Origin: Mucilaginibacter sp. JRF
GTDB taxonomy: Bacteria > Bacteroidota > Bacteroidia > Sphingobacteriales > Sphingobacteriaceae
Direction: 5' to 3'
Length of the DNA: 64,000 nt
Assembly (NCBI RefSeq): GCF_015223065.1
Contig: NZ_JADFBY010000003.1
Span: 496,001-560,000, forward strand
Positions 48,373-57,037 of this stretch are shown in pieces; within the stretch, counting starts at the first letter, position 1, and each line of letters starts with the position of its first letter. The notes beneath the pieces were generated by a model. That model made no database searches, was not told where the DNA came from, and saw only the letters and a program-made list of their open reading frames with translations. The position numbers were made by a program, and so were the translations under genes.

Positions 48373-49902
48373 CTACTGCCTCTTAAACTCGTAAGCACCC
48401 ATCTCCACAAAATCAGCCACCTTGAGTTTAAAGCCGGTTACTTTGCCGTTTTGTACCGTGAAGGGGAATATGGCCTTACCTAAAATCGGGTCGCTAAAAG
48501 TTACATAGAAGCGATTGGCGCCCAGCGGTTGCAGGCGGGCATACATTTTAGGGTGATGCTCAAAACGCATGTCCAAATCGTTGTTGTCGCCACGCTGAAT
48601 ATTTACCGTACCATATAACGGGTTGGTAAATTTACCCTCATAATAGCTTAATGATAACGCCGGGCGAGGGTTCAGCGCCACGCTATCGCGCAGTTTTTTG
48701 TCGGCAGCGCCCTGCTCAGCGGTATAGCTTTTGTATTCCTTTAAATAAGCATCGCTGTAGTTACGGTAAGGTAGCTTCAGGTAAGCATCTAATATCTCCC
48801 AGCGCAGTGCCTCATATAAATTGTTCTGATCGGTATTGGTGAGTATCACTATACCCAGGTTTTCCTCGGGCACCAAGGTTACTGACGATACAAAGCCATT
48901 AACGCCACCATCGTGCATTACCAGGCGGTGGTTGTGGTAATCCTCCAAAAACCAACCTAAGCCATAAAGCTGAAAGTTTTTGCTGCCATCCAAATGTTCG
49001 TTAGTGCCCACAATATCTTGCGGCTGGCGGGTGGCCGCAATAGCGGCTTGCGGTATTACCTGCTTGTTGCCCACCTTGCCCTCGTTAAGTAAGGCCATAA
49101 CCCATTTGCCCATATCAACCGCTGTTGAGCTGATGGCTCCGGCAGGTGCCATATTATCCAGGTTGGCGTAAGGTATGGCCATCAGGCGGTTATCACTAAT
49201 GGTATGCCCTGCCGAACGGTTAAAGGCCTTTTGCATGGCCACACTCAGGCCAAGCGTATTGCTCATACCCAGCGGGGCGAATATTTTTTCTTTCAGGTAG
49301 ATGTCCCAGTTCTGGTCGGCCACTTTGGGGATGATCTCGCCTGCCGTCAGGAAAGCCGAGTTAGTATAACCCCATGTAGTACGAAACCCATAAGGCGCTT
49401 TCATCAGCGCCATTTTACTCATGATCTCACTACGGCTAAGGTTAGTGTTATAAAATGTAAAATCGCCCTGAAAGGTCTGAAAACCCAGGCGGTGGCAAAG
49501 CAGATCGCGCACGGTAAGCAGATCGGTAGCGGCTTTATTATCCAGCTTAAAATCGGGCAGGTATTTGGTCACCTTATCATCGAGCGATAGCTTTCTTTCG
49601 GCGGCAAGCGTGGCAACAGCGGTGGCGGTAAAGGCTTTGGTGTTGCTGCCTATCATGAACAGCGTATTCTCGTCAACCTTATTATTTAAGCCCAATTCCT
49701 TGATGCCAAAGCCCTTCATCAGCACAATGCGATTATCCTTAATAATACAAACGGCAGCGCCTGGTACACGCCAGTTGGTAAGCGCCCGGCTGATATAAGC
49801 CTGCAAACTATCGGCTATAAATTTGGTACGGTTGGCGTTCTGAGCTTGGGTGGTAGTACTTAAAATGGACAGCGAAAATATGCAGAGAAGTATTTTTTTC
49901 AT
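48373..49902 (-). CDS. Secreted serine hydrolase, beta-lactamase class C fold with DUF3471
   Basis: 509 residues. Signal peptide about 1-20. Catalytic S86-N-T-K89 in GSNTKAFTAT, the YxN motif in WGYTNSAF (near 178) and the third element HDGGVNGF (near 330) are present. Residues ~400-507 are a DUF3471-like C-terminal beta domain (YYEGKFTNPLYGTVNI; FPFTVQNGKVTGFKLKV). Such enzymes are mostly DD-peptidase or esterase relatives, not antibiotic resistance determinants; the substrate is unknown. Convergent with pafA and divergent from DPP IV. Confidence 0.9.
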   Translation of the reverse strand: MKKILLCIFSLSILSTTTQAQNANRTKFIADSLQAYISRALTNWRVPGAAVCIIKDNRIVLMKGFGIKELGLNNKVDENTLFMIGSNTKAFTATAVATLAAERKLSLDDKVTKYLPDFKLDNKAATDLLTVRDLLCHRLGFQTFQGDFTFYNTNLSRSEIMSKMALMKAPYGFRTTWGYTNSAFLTAGEIIPKVADQNWDIYLKEKIFAPLGMSNTLGLSVAMQKAFNRSAGHTISDNRLMAIPYANLDNMAPAGAISSTAVDMGKWVMALLNEGKVGNKQVIPQAAIAATRQPQDIVGTNEHLDGSKNFQLYGLGWFLEDYHNHRLVMHDGGVNGFVSSVTLVPEENLGIVILTNTDQNNLYEALRWEILDAYLKLPYRNYSDAYLKEYKSYTAEQGAADKKLRDSVALNPRPALSLSYYEGKFTNPLYGTVNIQRGDNNDLDMRFEHHPKMYARLQPLGANRFYVTFSDPILGKAIFPFTVQNGKVTGFKLKVADFVEMGAYEFKRQ

Positions 49903-49996
49903 TACAGTTATAAGCGGCTTTTTATAAAAACACTAATTTAACGCAAAAATTAAAAGGGCATTACCCTATTTAAATTAATTGACCAAACAAAATTTC

Positions 49997-52174
49997 ATGA
50001 AGAGTAAACTTTACAGCTTACCCGTTGTGCTATTGGCGTTTATGCTATCAGCAATATGGCAGGGCGCACAAGCACAATTTGGTAGCGGAACTAACTGGGC
50101 TAAGGACGGATACCGTTATTACAGGGCATTTGAAGGCGGCGTTGCCGAATTTGATGTGCGCGATGCCGGCAAAAAAACGGTGATAGCCACCGCGCAGGAT
50201 CTAACTCCGGCAGGCCAAAAAGCTATCAGCATCCGTCGTTTTACTATTACCGAGGATGGTAAAAAGATACTGATCAACACCAACACCAAACGTGTTTGGC
50301 GTTACGATACCCGTGGCGATTATTGGGTGTATGATGTTGCCGCCAAAACCCTGAAACAGCTGGGTAAAGATAAGCCTGCATCATCATTAATGTTTGCCAA
50401 GTTTTCGCCCGATGCAAGCAAGGTGGCTTACGTAAGCGGCCATAATGTTTATGTGGAGGACCTGGCAACCAACGCCATAAAAGCCCTTACTACTGATGGT
50501 ACCGACCGCCTGATCAATGGTACGTTCGATTGGGTGTATGAGGAAGAATTTGGCTGCCGCGATGGTTTCCGCTGGTCGCCTGATGGTAAATCTATAGCCT
50601 ATTGGCAAATAGATGCCCGCAAGATTAAGAACTACCTGATGCTGAACACTACCGATAGCATGGTATACTCGTACGTTGTACCGGTTGAATATCCTACCGC
50701 GGGGCAAGACCCAAGCTCGTGCAAAATTGGTGTGGTTGATATCGCTACCGCGCAAACCAAATGGCTGAATGTTCCGGGTGATAACGTGCAGCACTACATT
50801 CCGCGCATGGAGTACACCTGCAACCCCGACGAGATCATTCTGCAACAACTTAACCGCGCGCAAAACGAGAGCAAGCTGTACGTTGCCAAGGTATCAAGCA
50901 ATACCACAAAAGTAATTTACAACGAAACCGATAAGGCCTGGGTTGATGCCAAGGAAGAAGCTACCGGCTGGGATTGGCTGAACAAAGGCAAGGAGTTTGT
51001 TTGGGCCAGCGAAAAGGATGGCTGGAACCACCTTTACCGTATAGGTTTAGATGGCAAGCAAAAGCTGATCACCAAAGGTAATTATGATGTAATGAGCGTA
51101 TCGTTGATCGACGAGCCATCGGGCTATATTTATTTCATCGCTTCGCCTGATAACCCTAACCAAGCCTACCTGTACCGTATAAAACTAAGCGGTGGCAAGG
51201 CCGAGCGTTTAACCCCGGCCGATCAGGCGGGTACGCATGGTTATACCATATCGCCAAACGGCACTATGGCTATGCACAATTTCTCGAACGCTAACACGCC
51301 ATACCAAAGCGAAACCATCAGCCTGCCAAATCATAAGCACTTAACAGGCGATGCCATTAAACCGGTAACTGATGCTAAAAACCCGGTGGAATTTTTCACG
51401 GTAAAAACATCAGAAGGTGTTGACATTAAAGGCTGGGTAAAAAAACCTGCCAATTTTGATCCGACCAAAAAATACCCTGTGTTATTCTACGTATATGGCG
51501 AGCCTGCCTCACAAACCGCTAAGGATGTTTACGGCGCCGGCATGAACCGCATGTACACCGGCGATATGGCTGCCGATGGTTATGTATACATATCAATGGA
51601 TAACCGTGGCGCACCGGCCCCTCGTGGCCGTGAGTGGCGTAAGGCTATCTACAAGAACATAGGTGTGCTTAACATTCGCGATCAGGCTTTGGCTGCCAAG
51701 GAGATATTGAAATGGAATTACATTGACAGCAGTCGTGTGGCTGTTTGGGGATGGAGCGGTGGTGGTTCATCAACCTTAAACCTGATGTTCCAGTATCCTG
51801 AAATATACAAAACCGGTATCTCTATAGCCGCTGTAGGTTACCAGTTAACTTACGATAATATTTACCAGGAGCGCTACATGGGTGTACCTACTGATGATGC
51901 CGGCCGTGAACCGTTCATCAAAGGCTCGCCGGTTACTAATGCCAAAAACCTGAAAGGCAACCTGCTGTACATTCACGGTACTGGCGATGATAATGTACAC
52001 TACAACAACGCCGAATTGCTGATCAATGAGCTGATCAAGTACAACAAGCAATTCGAGCTGATGTCGTACCCTAACCGTACGCACTCAATATCTGAGGGGC
52101 CGGGTACCAGCCTGCACCTGCGCACGCTATTCACTAAATACTTAAGGGAGCATTGCCCTCCGGGCGGCAGATAA
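49997..52174 (+). CDS. Dipeptidyl peptidase IV (S9B)
   Basis: 725 residues from the ATG at 49997; an in-frame TTG six codons upstream is less likely. Signal peptide ends near AQAQ (residue 26). An N-terminal beta-propeller (about 60-455) contains GTFDWVYEEEF, the Glu pair that binds the substrate amino terminus, which points to DPP IV. The alpha/beta hydrolase domain has nucleophile Ser in WGWSGGGSS (near 586), Asp in HGTGDDNVH (near 663) and the His in YPNRTHSI (near 695). It removes Xaa-Pro dipeptides from peptides in the periplasm. Single-gene unit with terminator. Confidence 0.94.
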   Translation: MKSKLYSLPVVLLAFMLSAIWQGAQAQFGSGTNWAKDGYRYYRAFEGGVAEFDVRDAGKKTVIATAQDLTPAGQKAISIRRFTITEDGKKILINTNTKRVWRYDTRGDYWVYDVAAKTLKQLGKDKPASSLMFAKFSPDASKVAYVSGHNVYVEDLATNAIKALTTDGTDRLINGTFDWVYEEEFGCRDGFRWSPDGKSIAYWQIDARKIKNYLMLNTTDSMVYSYVVPVEYPTAGQDPSSCKIGVVDIATAQTKWLNVPGDNVQHYIPRMEYTCNPDEIILQQLNRAQNESKLYVAKVSSNTTKVIYNETDKAWVDAKEEATGWDWLNKGKEFVWASEKDGWNHLYRIGLDGKQKLITKGNYDVMSVSLIDEPSGYIYFIASPDNPNQAYLYRIKLSGGKAERLTPADQAGTHGYTISPNGTMAMHNFSNANTPYQSETISLPNHKHLTGDAIKPVTDAKNPVEFFTVKTSEGVDIKGWVKKPANFDPTKKYPVLFYVYGEPASQTAKDVYGAGMNRMYTGDMAADGYVYISMDNRGAPAPRGREWRKAIYKNIGVLNIRDQALAAKEILKWNYIDSSRVAVWGWSGGGSSTLNLMFQYPEIYKTGISIAAVGYQLTYDNIYQERYMGVPTDDAGREPFIKGSPVTNAKNLKGNLLYIHGTGDDNVHYNNAELLINELIKYNKQFELMSYPNRTHSISEGPGTSLHLRTLFTKYLREHCPPGGR

Positions 52175-52195
52175 TAGCCAACCGTATTACATAAC

Positions 52196-52233
52196 AAAGC
52201 CCAGCTGTATTGTACAGGCCGGGCTTTTTCTTT
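52196..52233 (+). terminator. Terminator after DPP IV
   Basis: AAAGCCC (52196-52202) pairs with GGGCTTT (52221-52227), inner partial pairing, followed by a T-rich run (TTTTCTTTT). Confidence 0.7.
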
Positions 52234-52255
52234 TCATTAATAAGTTTATCAGCGG

Positions 52256-52687
52256 TCAGAAAGGCAGGTCATCTGTTTCGTTCGCGGTATTGTAATCTGC
52301 CGCGTTATCTGTTTTGGTAACAGGGCGGTCGGTAGGATGGTTGTCGTTTTCAAAATCGCTTTTACGACCAAGCATGGTAAAGTTTTCGGCCACAACCTCG
52401 GTGGTGTATTTTTTTGTGCCCTCCTTGTCCTCGAATGACCGGGTTCGTAATTTGCCTTCAATGTAAACCAGTTTTCCTTTTTGCAGATACTTGGCAGCCA
52501 CATCGGCCAGGCTACGCCACATTACAATGTTGTGCCATTCGGTTTGTTCTACTTTTTTTCCGTCTTTATTAAAAGTTTCGGAGGTAGCAAGGGGGAAGCT
52601 TACTACTGATACACCTCCATCTAAATAACGTATTTCGGGATCCTTACCTAAATGCCCAATTAGTATTACTTTGTTTATTCCAGACAT
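52256..52687 (-). CDS. ssb: Single-stranded DNA-binding protein
   Basis: 143 residues. OB fold: INKVILIGHLGKDPEIRYLDGG, FPLATSETFN, TEWHNIVMWRSLADVAAKYLQKGKLVYIEGKL in pieces. The disordered tail ends DDLPF, the acidic tip through which SSB recruits repair and replication proteins. Its start is 24 bp from the mutY stop. An exact -7 box in that gap gives it a private promoter in addition to any read-through. Confidence 0.96.
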   Translation of the reverse strand: MSGINKVILIGHLGKDPEIRYLDGGVSVVSFPLATSETFNKDGKKVEQTEWHNIVMWRSLADVAAKYLQKGKLVYIEGKLRTRSFEDKEGTKKYTTEVVAENFTMLGRKSDFENDNHPTDRPVTKTDNAADYNTANETDDLPF

Positions 52688-52701
52688 GGTTTAAATTAAC
52701 G

Positions 52702-52709
52702 CAAAATTA
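52702..52709 (-). promoter_or_regulatory. -7 box for ssb
   Basis: Minus strand reads TAATTTTG, exact, ending 14 bases before the ssb ATG. Confidence 0.45.
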
Positions 52710-52711
52710 TT

Positions 52712-53758
52712 CTACAAATTAAAAATATTTTTTAGAAATATAAAAATGATTTTTGGCAAGGCCAATTCACTCAAATTTTCTACCTCAGTGTAAAACCATT
52801 TTTGTTCTAATTTAACCGTGGAATTCTGCAATTTTATTAACCTAACAAACAATTTTTGGTGTGTGAGTATGTGTTTCGCCGTTGGATAAATGTGTTCAAT
52901 TGTAGCGTTTTCGCCAAAGGCTTGTCGCGCTTCTTGTGAGTTAAGCAGCTCATTAACCGGCAATAATTCGCTGGTTTCCAGCATTGGGAGGTCGTACATA
53001 TTGGCCCATATATCGTTATCGCCTCGCTTATTCATCAATATCCGGTGGCTATCTGTCACTAAAAAATAGTTAAAAAAGCGCTCGCGGCTCTTAACTGTTT
53101 TGAGTTTTACGGGGAGAGTAGTGGTGGCATTATGCTTAAATGCGTAACAATTCAGGTGCACGGGGCATATACCACAACCCGGATTTTTAGGCTTGCAAAG
53201 CATGGCGCCAAACTCCATCATGGCCTGGTTATGCAACGCCGGATTTTTCTTATTAATTAAACTATTGGCCAGATCCTGAAACGTCTTTTTAGCCTTGCCG
53301 GAATTGATCGGCTCATCAATACCAAAGTATCGCGCCAGCACACGGTACACATTTCCATCAACCACGGCATGGGGCTGATTGGCCGAAAAGGACGATATCG
53401 CGGCGGCGGTATACTCGCCAATACCCTTTAGTTTGAGTAATACATGATAATCTGTAGGGAATATGCCATTGTATTCATTTTGAACCTGTTGCGCGGTTTT
53501 AAGCATGTTGCGCCCACGCGAGTAATAGCCAAGGCCCTGCCATAGTTTCAGCACCTCATCCTCGGTAGCGGCGGCAAAGCTGCTTACGGTAGGGAATCTT
53601 TCCAGAAAGCGATAGAAGTACGGCTTGCCCTGCTCAACCCGCGTTTGCTGTAATATAATTTCAGACAGCCATATAGTATAAGCATCGGTAGTGTTGCGCC
53701 AGGGCAGGTCGCGTTTATTATCATGATACCAGCCCAGCAATTCGTCCGCAAAATTCAT
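52712..53758 (-). CDS. mutY: A/G-specific adenine glycosylase MutY
   Basis: 348 residues. HhH-GPD core: RDLPWRNTTDAYTIWLSEIILQQTRV (catalytic Glu in SEIILQQT near residue 36), LKGIGEYTAAAISSFS (hairpin), VVDGNVYRVLAR with catalytic Asp near 136. The iron-sulfur loop is C-x6-C-x2-C-x5-C in CKPKNPGCGICPVHLNC. A C-terminal NUDT1-like domain (about 225-345) recognises 8-oxoG. Removes adenine opposite 8-oxoguanine. Exact -7 box TATTTTTG ends 5 bases before the ATG. Upstream of ssb on the same strand. Confidence 0.96.
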   Translation of the reverse strand: MNFADELLGWYHDNKRDLPWRNTTDAYTIWLSEIILQQTRVEQGKPYFYRFLERFPTVSSFAAATEDEVLKLWQGLGYYSRGRNMLKTAQQVQNEYNGIFPTDYHVLLKLKGIGEYTAAAISSFSANQPHAVVDGNVYRVLARYFGIDEPINSGKAKKTFQDLANSLINKKNPALHNQAMMEFGAMLCKPKNPGCGICPVHLNCYAFKHNATTTLPVKLKTVKSRERFFNYFLVTDSHRILMNKRGDNDIWANMYDLPMLETSELLPVNELLNSQEARQAFGENATIEHIYPTAKHILTHQKLFVRLIKLQNSTVKLEQKWFYTEVENLSELALPKIIFIFLKNIFNL

Positions 53759-53763
53759 AGCCT

Positions 53764-53771
53764 CAAAAATA
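53764..53771 (-). promoter_or_regulatory. -7 box for mutY
   Basis: Minus strand reads TATTTTTG, exact; 5 bases to the ATG. Leaderless transcript predicted. Confidence 0.45.
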
Positions 53772-53864
53772 GCAATGTAAGCGCCTTAAAGTGCTTTTTT
53801 CATCACCGTTTTGCAACGAACAAAAAAAATACGTCAATTATTTTAGAGTTTGCCAATAAAGCGA

Positions 53865-53872
53865 TACTTTTG
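53865..53872 (+). promoter_or_regulatory. -7 box for the HU gene
   Basis: TACTTTTG, exact; leader about 47 bases. A TTTT stretch near 53841-53844 lies about 20 bases upstream as a weak -33 element. Confidence 0.5.
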
Positions 53873-53923
53873 CAACCCCAAAACAGTTAAGTATTTATAA
53901 AAAATTTTAAAGAAAAATAAGAT

Positions 53924-54226
53924 ATGACTAAGGCAGAAATCATAGCTGAAATCTCATCAAAAACAGGAATTGAGAAAGTGGATGTACAGGAAACTGTTGA
54001 GGCGTTTTTTAAAGTAGTAAAAGGCTCAATGGTAGCCGGCGAGAATGTTTACGTAAGAGGTTTCGGTAGTTTTGTTGTTAAAAAACGCGCTAAAAAAACG
54101 GCACGTAATATTTCAAAAAATACTGCCATAATAATCCCTGAGCACTTTGTACCAAGCTTTAAACCAGCAAAAACTTTTGTTGAAAAGGTAAAAACCGGTA
54201 ACAAAACCAGCAAAGCAAGCAAATAA
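53924..54226 (+). CDS. HU/IHF-family DNA-binding protein
   Basis: 100 residues. Typical fold: TKAEIIAEISSKTGIEKVDVQETVEAFF (helical dimer part), GENVYVRGFGSFVVKKRAKKTARNISKNT (DNA-binding arm; here ARNISKNTAI replaces the usual RNPxTG with N-I-S, keeping the loop) and FKPAKTFVEKV. A basic C-terminal extension TGNKTSKASK follows. Bends and packs DNA. It lies 19 bp before a TPR gene and they may be co-transcribed. Confidence 0.95.
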   Translation: MTKAEIIAEISSKTGIEKVDVQETVEAFFKVVKGSMVAGENVYVRGFGSFVVKKRAKKTARNISKNTAIIIPEHFVPSFKPAKTFVEKVKTGNKTSKASK

Positions 54227-54245
54227 TTAAACAAAAACTTAGCCC

Positions 54246-55097
54246 ATGAAAAAGCCGCAAATAGTTGTAATTATAGCAGTACTCGCTATTGTGGGCTATT
54301 TGTACATGCAGCCTGTAAAGGGTTTGCAAAAGGCTGAGGAGGCAAACCATTCAGACACCGAGGCAGCCACCCCTGCTGCACCAGGAATGGCATCAACAAT
54401 AAGTGTTGAGCAAGTGTCTGAATCGGCAAAAAGTACTATCGGCGCTGATCTTGCCGCCCCGATCACTGATCTGGAAGGCAAACTGAAAGCAGCAAGCGGC
54501 ACTGAAAAAACCGCGATTGAAAAACAGCTGGCCACCAAATGGGATGATGTAAATCAGCCAGGGCCGGCTGCTTTTTATTATAAGGCTGTTGCCGAAAATG
54601 AAAAAACTGCCGACGCGTGGATAACCGCCGGCAACCACTTTAACGATGCTTATAAGCTAACGCAGGATACGCTGGTGCAGCCAACGTTTTTAACCAACGC
54701 GGTACAAAGCTTTGAGCAGGCCCGCCAGTTAGCACCCGATAATTTGGATGCTAAAACCGGTTTGGGCATTGCTTACGTTAACGGCGGCGCACCAAGCCCT
54801 ATGGCTGGTATAAGCCTGCTGCTTGAGGTGGTTAAACAAGATCCAACCAACCGCAGCGCGAACTTGAATTTGGGCGTTTTCTCTATGAAATCGGGTCAGT
54901 TTGAAAAAGCGGTTGAACGGTTCAAAACCGTTATTGCACAAAAGCCGGAGGTTGAGCCTTACTTTTACCTGGCCGAAAGCTATAAACAGCTTGGCCGTAA
55001 AAAAGAGGCTATCGAGGCTTACAACAAGTGTAAAACAATGATGCCTGACCCGGCCTTTGGGCAGCGCATTGATGAGTACATAAAGGAATTGAATTAA
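54246..55097 (+). CDS. Membrane-anchored tetratricopeptide-repeat protein
   Basis: 283 residues. One N-terminal membrane segment (about 4-20, IVVIIAVLAIVGYLYMQ) without a clear cleavage site, a Ala/Glu/Thr-rich linker, then TPR repeats (about 105-280): FYYKAVAENEKTADAWITAGNHF, SFEQARQLAPDNLDAKTGLGIAY, NRSANLNLGVFSMKSGQFEKAVERFKTVI and EPYFYLAESYKQLGRKKEAIEAYNKC, in pieces. TPR arrays mediate protein contacts. It sits between HU and the bS22-like gene, a location that in this phylum I believe is conserved; partner unknown. Confidence 0.85.
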   Translation: MKKPQIVVIIAVLAIVGYLYMQPVKGLQKAEEANHSDTEAATPAAPGMASTISVEQVSESAKSTIGADLAAPITDLEGKLKAASGTEKTAIEKQLATKWDDVNQPGPAAFYYKAVAENEKTADAWITAGNHFNDAYKLTQDTLVQPTFLTNAVQSFEQARQLAPDNLDAKTGLGIAYVNGGAPSPMAGISLLLEVVKQDPTNRSANLNLGVFSMKSGQFEKAVERFKTVIAQKPEVEPYFYLAESYKQLGRKKEAIEAYNKCKTMMPDPAFGQRIDEYIKELN

Positions 55098-55124
55098 TTA
55101 ATCATTTTTAAAAACATTAAAATT

Positions 55125-55214
55125 ATGCCAAGCGGTAAAAAACGTAAAAGACACAAAATGGCCACCCACAAACGTAAAAAGCGTTTAAGAAAAAATAGAC
55201 ATAAAAAGAAATAA
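55125..55214 (+). CDS. Small basic ribosomal protein, bS22 / AURKAIP1-COX24-like
   Basis: Only 29 residues, of which more than half are Lys, Arg or His: it begins MPSGKKRKRHKMATHKRKKR and ends KNRHKKK. The middle fits the AURKAIP1/COX24 (mS38) C-terminal motif, whose bacterial member bS22 is a tiny 30S protein described in mycobacteria; such short ORFs are also widespread in Bacteroidota. The start is well placed (A-rich leader, 27 bp after the TPR gene) and a strong terminator follows, so it is a true gene. Position right before RNase G suits a ribosomal or RNA role; assignment to the ribosome is inference from the family. Confidence 0.8.
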   Translation: MPSGKKRKRHKMATHKRKKRLRKNRHKKK

Positions 55215-55231
55215 GCTGTTTAACAGTTTAT

Positions 55232-55258
55232 AGCCCGCCATTGTGCGGGCTGTTTTTA
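55232..55258 (+). terminator. Terminator after the bS22-like gene
   Basis: AGCCCGC (55232-55238), loop CATTGT, GCGGGCT (55245-55251), then GTTTTT. Confidence 0.85.
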
Positions 55259-55316
55259 TGTGTTGTTTTTACCTTCTTATTAATCCCGCGGTTATACTAT
55301 AGCCGCATTAAGAAAT

Positions 55317-55320
55317 GGAG
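55317..55320 (+). promoter_or_regulatory. Shine-Dalgarno site that supports a TTG start for RNase G
   Basis: GGAG, 6 bases before the TTG at 55327. No in-frame ATG gives the conserved N-terminus IKELIIDSS. Confidence 0.5.
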
Positions 55321-55326
55321 TAGCAA

Positions 55327-56877
55327 TTGATAAAGGAATTGATTATCGATTCGTCCCCCAGCGGAGCTACCATTGCATTATTACAGGATAAACAACTCGT
55401 AGAACTTCACAAAGAACAAACCACCAACAATTATACGGTGGGCGACATATACCTTGGCAAGATCAAAAAAATAATGCCGGGGCTAAATGCCGCATTTGTT
55501 GATGTAGGATATGAGAAGGATGCCTTTTTGCATTACCTCGATTTGGGGCCACAGGTACAAAGCCTGTTAAAGCTCACCAAACAGGTACGTAGCGGGGGAT
55601 ATCAGTCAAAGCTGTTAGATCAGCTAAAGCTTGAGGCTGACATTAATAAAGGTGGTAAGATATCTGAGGTTTTAACAAAGGGGCAGTTGCTGCCGGTACA
55701 AATAGCTAAGGAGCCAATTTCAACAAAAGGCCCAAGGTTAAGTGCCGACTTATCAATTGCCGGGCGTTATGTGGTGCTGGTTCCTTTTTCGGAGGTAATA
55801 TCTATCTCTAAAAAAATAAAAAGCAATACCGAGCGCCAGCGTTTACGCAAAATTGTTGAAAGCATTAAACCCAAGCACTTTGGCGTAATTATACGCACAG
55901 TGTCTGAAGGTAAGGGTGTAACAGAAATGCAAAAGGACCTGCTTGACCTTATAGCCAAGTGGGAAACGCTGATAACCAAACTTCCGGCGGTTGAGCCGTC
56001 CAAAAAAATACTGGGCGAGATCGATCGTACCTCAACTATATTGAGGGATATACTTAATGCTGATTTTCAGAGCATATATGTGAACGATAACAGTATGTAC
56101 GAAGAAGTAAAATCGTACATACATGAAATATCTCCCGATCAGGAGAGCATCGTTCGTTTGCACAAACATCGCGACCCGATTTTTGAGCATTATGGTATTG
56201 AAAAGCAGATAAAGGGAGCTTTTGGTAAAACAGTGAACCTTGCCGGTGGAGCCTACCTGGTAATTGAGCATACCGAGGCGCTGCACGTTATTGACGTGAA
56301 CAGCGGCAACCGTACTGCCAATAAAGAAAACCAGGAGGAGAATGCCTTACAGGTTAACAAAGAGGCCGCGCGCGAAATAGCAAGACAACTGCGCCTGCGC
56401 GATATGGGTGGTATTGTGGTGATCGATTTTATTGATATGCACAAGCCGCTGAATCGGAAGGAGCTGTTTGATTACCTACGCGACGAGATGGCGCATGACA
56501 GGGCTAAGCATACCATACTGCCGCCAAGCAAGTTTGGTTTAGTGCAGATAACACGCCAGCGTGTACGCCCCGAAATGAATATTGTTACCAGCGAGGTATG
56601 CCCTACCTGCCACGGCACAGGGGCTATACGCCCAACCATTTTGTTACTGGATGATATTGAAAATAACTTCAATTACATCCTGATGGAGCAGAATGAGAAA
56701 AATATTACGCTTTGCGTGCACCCTTATATTGAGGCTTACATTAAAAAGGGCCTTTATACACGCCAGATGAAATGGTACTTTAAGTACAAACAATGGATAA
56801 AAGTTAAAACTAATCCGGCGTATCAGATCACCGAGTTCCGCTTTTTCTCATCAAAGGATGAGGAAATTAAATTATAA
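55327..56877 (+). CDS. rng: Ribonuclease G (Rne/Rng family)
   Basis: 516 residues with a TTG start: the family N-terminus IKELIIDSSPSGATIALLQDKQLVE begins right at it and an SD site precedes it. An S1 RNA-binding domain (about 38-120, GDIYLGKIKKIMPGLNAAFVDVG) is followed by the RNase H-like/DNase I-like core with catalytic acids in DVNSGN (near 322) and VIDFIDM (near 366), then the zinc-link CPTCHGTG (near 424) and the small domain. The C-terminal scaffold of RNase E is absent, so it is RNase G-like. Matures rRNA and starts mRNA decay. Confidence 0.95.
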   Translation: MIKELIIDSSPSGATIALLQDKQLVELHKEQTTNNYTVGDIYLGKIKKIMPGLNAAFVDVGYEKDAFLHYLDLGPQVQSLLKLTKQVRSGGYQSKLLDQLKLEADINKGGKISEVLTKGQLLPVQIAKEPISTKGPRLSADLSIAGRYVVLVPFSEVISISKKIKSNTERQRLRKIVESIKPKHFGVIIRTVSEGKGVTEMQKDLLDLIAKWETLITKLPAVEPSKKILGEIDRTSTILRDILNADFQSIYVNDNSMYEEVKSYIHEISPDQESIVRLHKHRDPIFEHYGIEKQIKGAFGKTVNLAGGAYLVIEHTEALHVIDVNSGNRTANKENQEENALQVNKEAAREIARQLRLRDMGGIVVIDFIDMHKPLNRKELFDYLRDEMAHDRAKHTILPPSKFGLVQITRQRVRPEMNIVTSEVCPTCHGTGAIRPTILLLDDIENNFNYILMEQNEKNITLCVHPYIEAYIKKGLYTRQMKWYFKYKQWIKVKTNPAYQITEFRFFSSKDEEIKL

Positions 56878-56898
56878 TAGCCCAAACGCAAATTATAG

Positions 56899-56934
56899 AA
56901 ATGCAGATGTTTGAAAAAGCATCTGCATTTTTTG
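56899..56934 (+). terminator. Terminator after RNase G
   Basis: AAATGCAGATG (56899-56909) with CATCTGCATTT (56920-56930), perfect 11-bp stem, followed by T run. Confidence 0.9.
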
Positions 56935-57037
56935 TTTCGGAACAATTATAATTGCCAAATATTTTAGCATTCAACCTCGCTATCTCAAAACAAATCCGCA
57001 CATTTGCACATCTGTAATCTGCACATCAAACATATAA

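Noticed and set aside
48373..49902. Calling the class C-fold hydrolases antibiotic-resistance beta-lactamases
   Set aside because: Both (also 30252-32075) belong to the broad serine-hydrolase/DD-peptidase group; extra domains and the lack of AmpC-like context give no reason to assume drug resistance.
49979..49996. TTG start for DPP IV and similar upstream TTG starts (10344, 25590, 30212, 42273)
   Set aside because: In each case a later ATG or GTG gives a proper signal peptide, or the TTG lies inside or beside a promoter box. Only RNase G keeps a TTG start, where an SD site and the family N-terminus support it.
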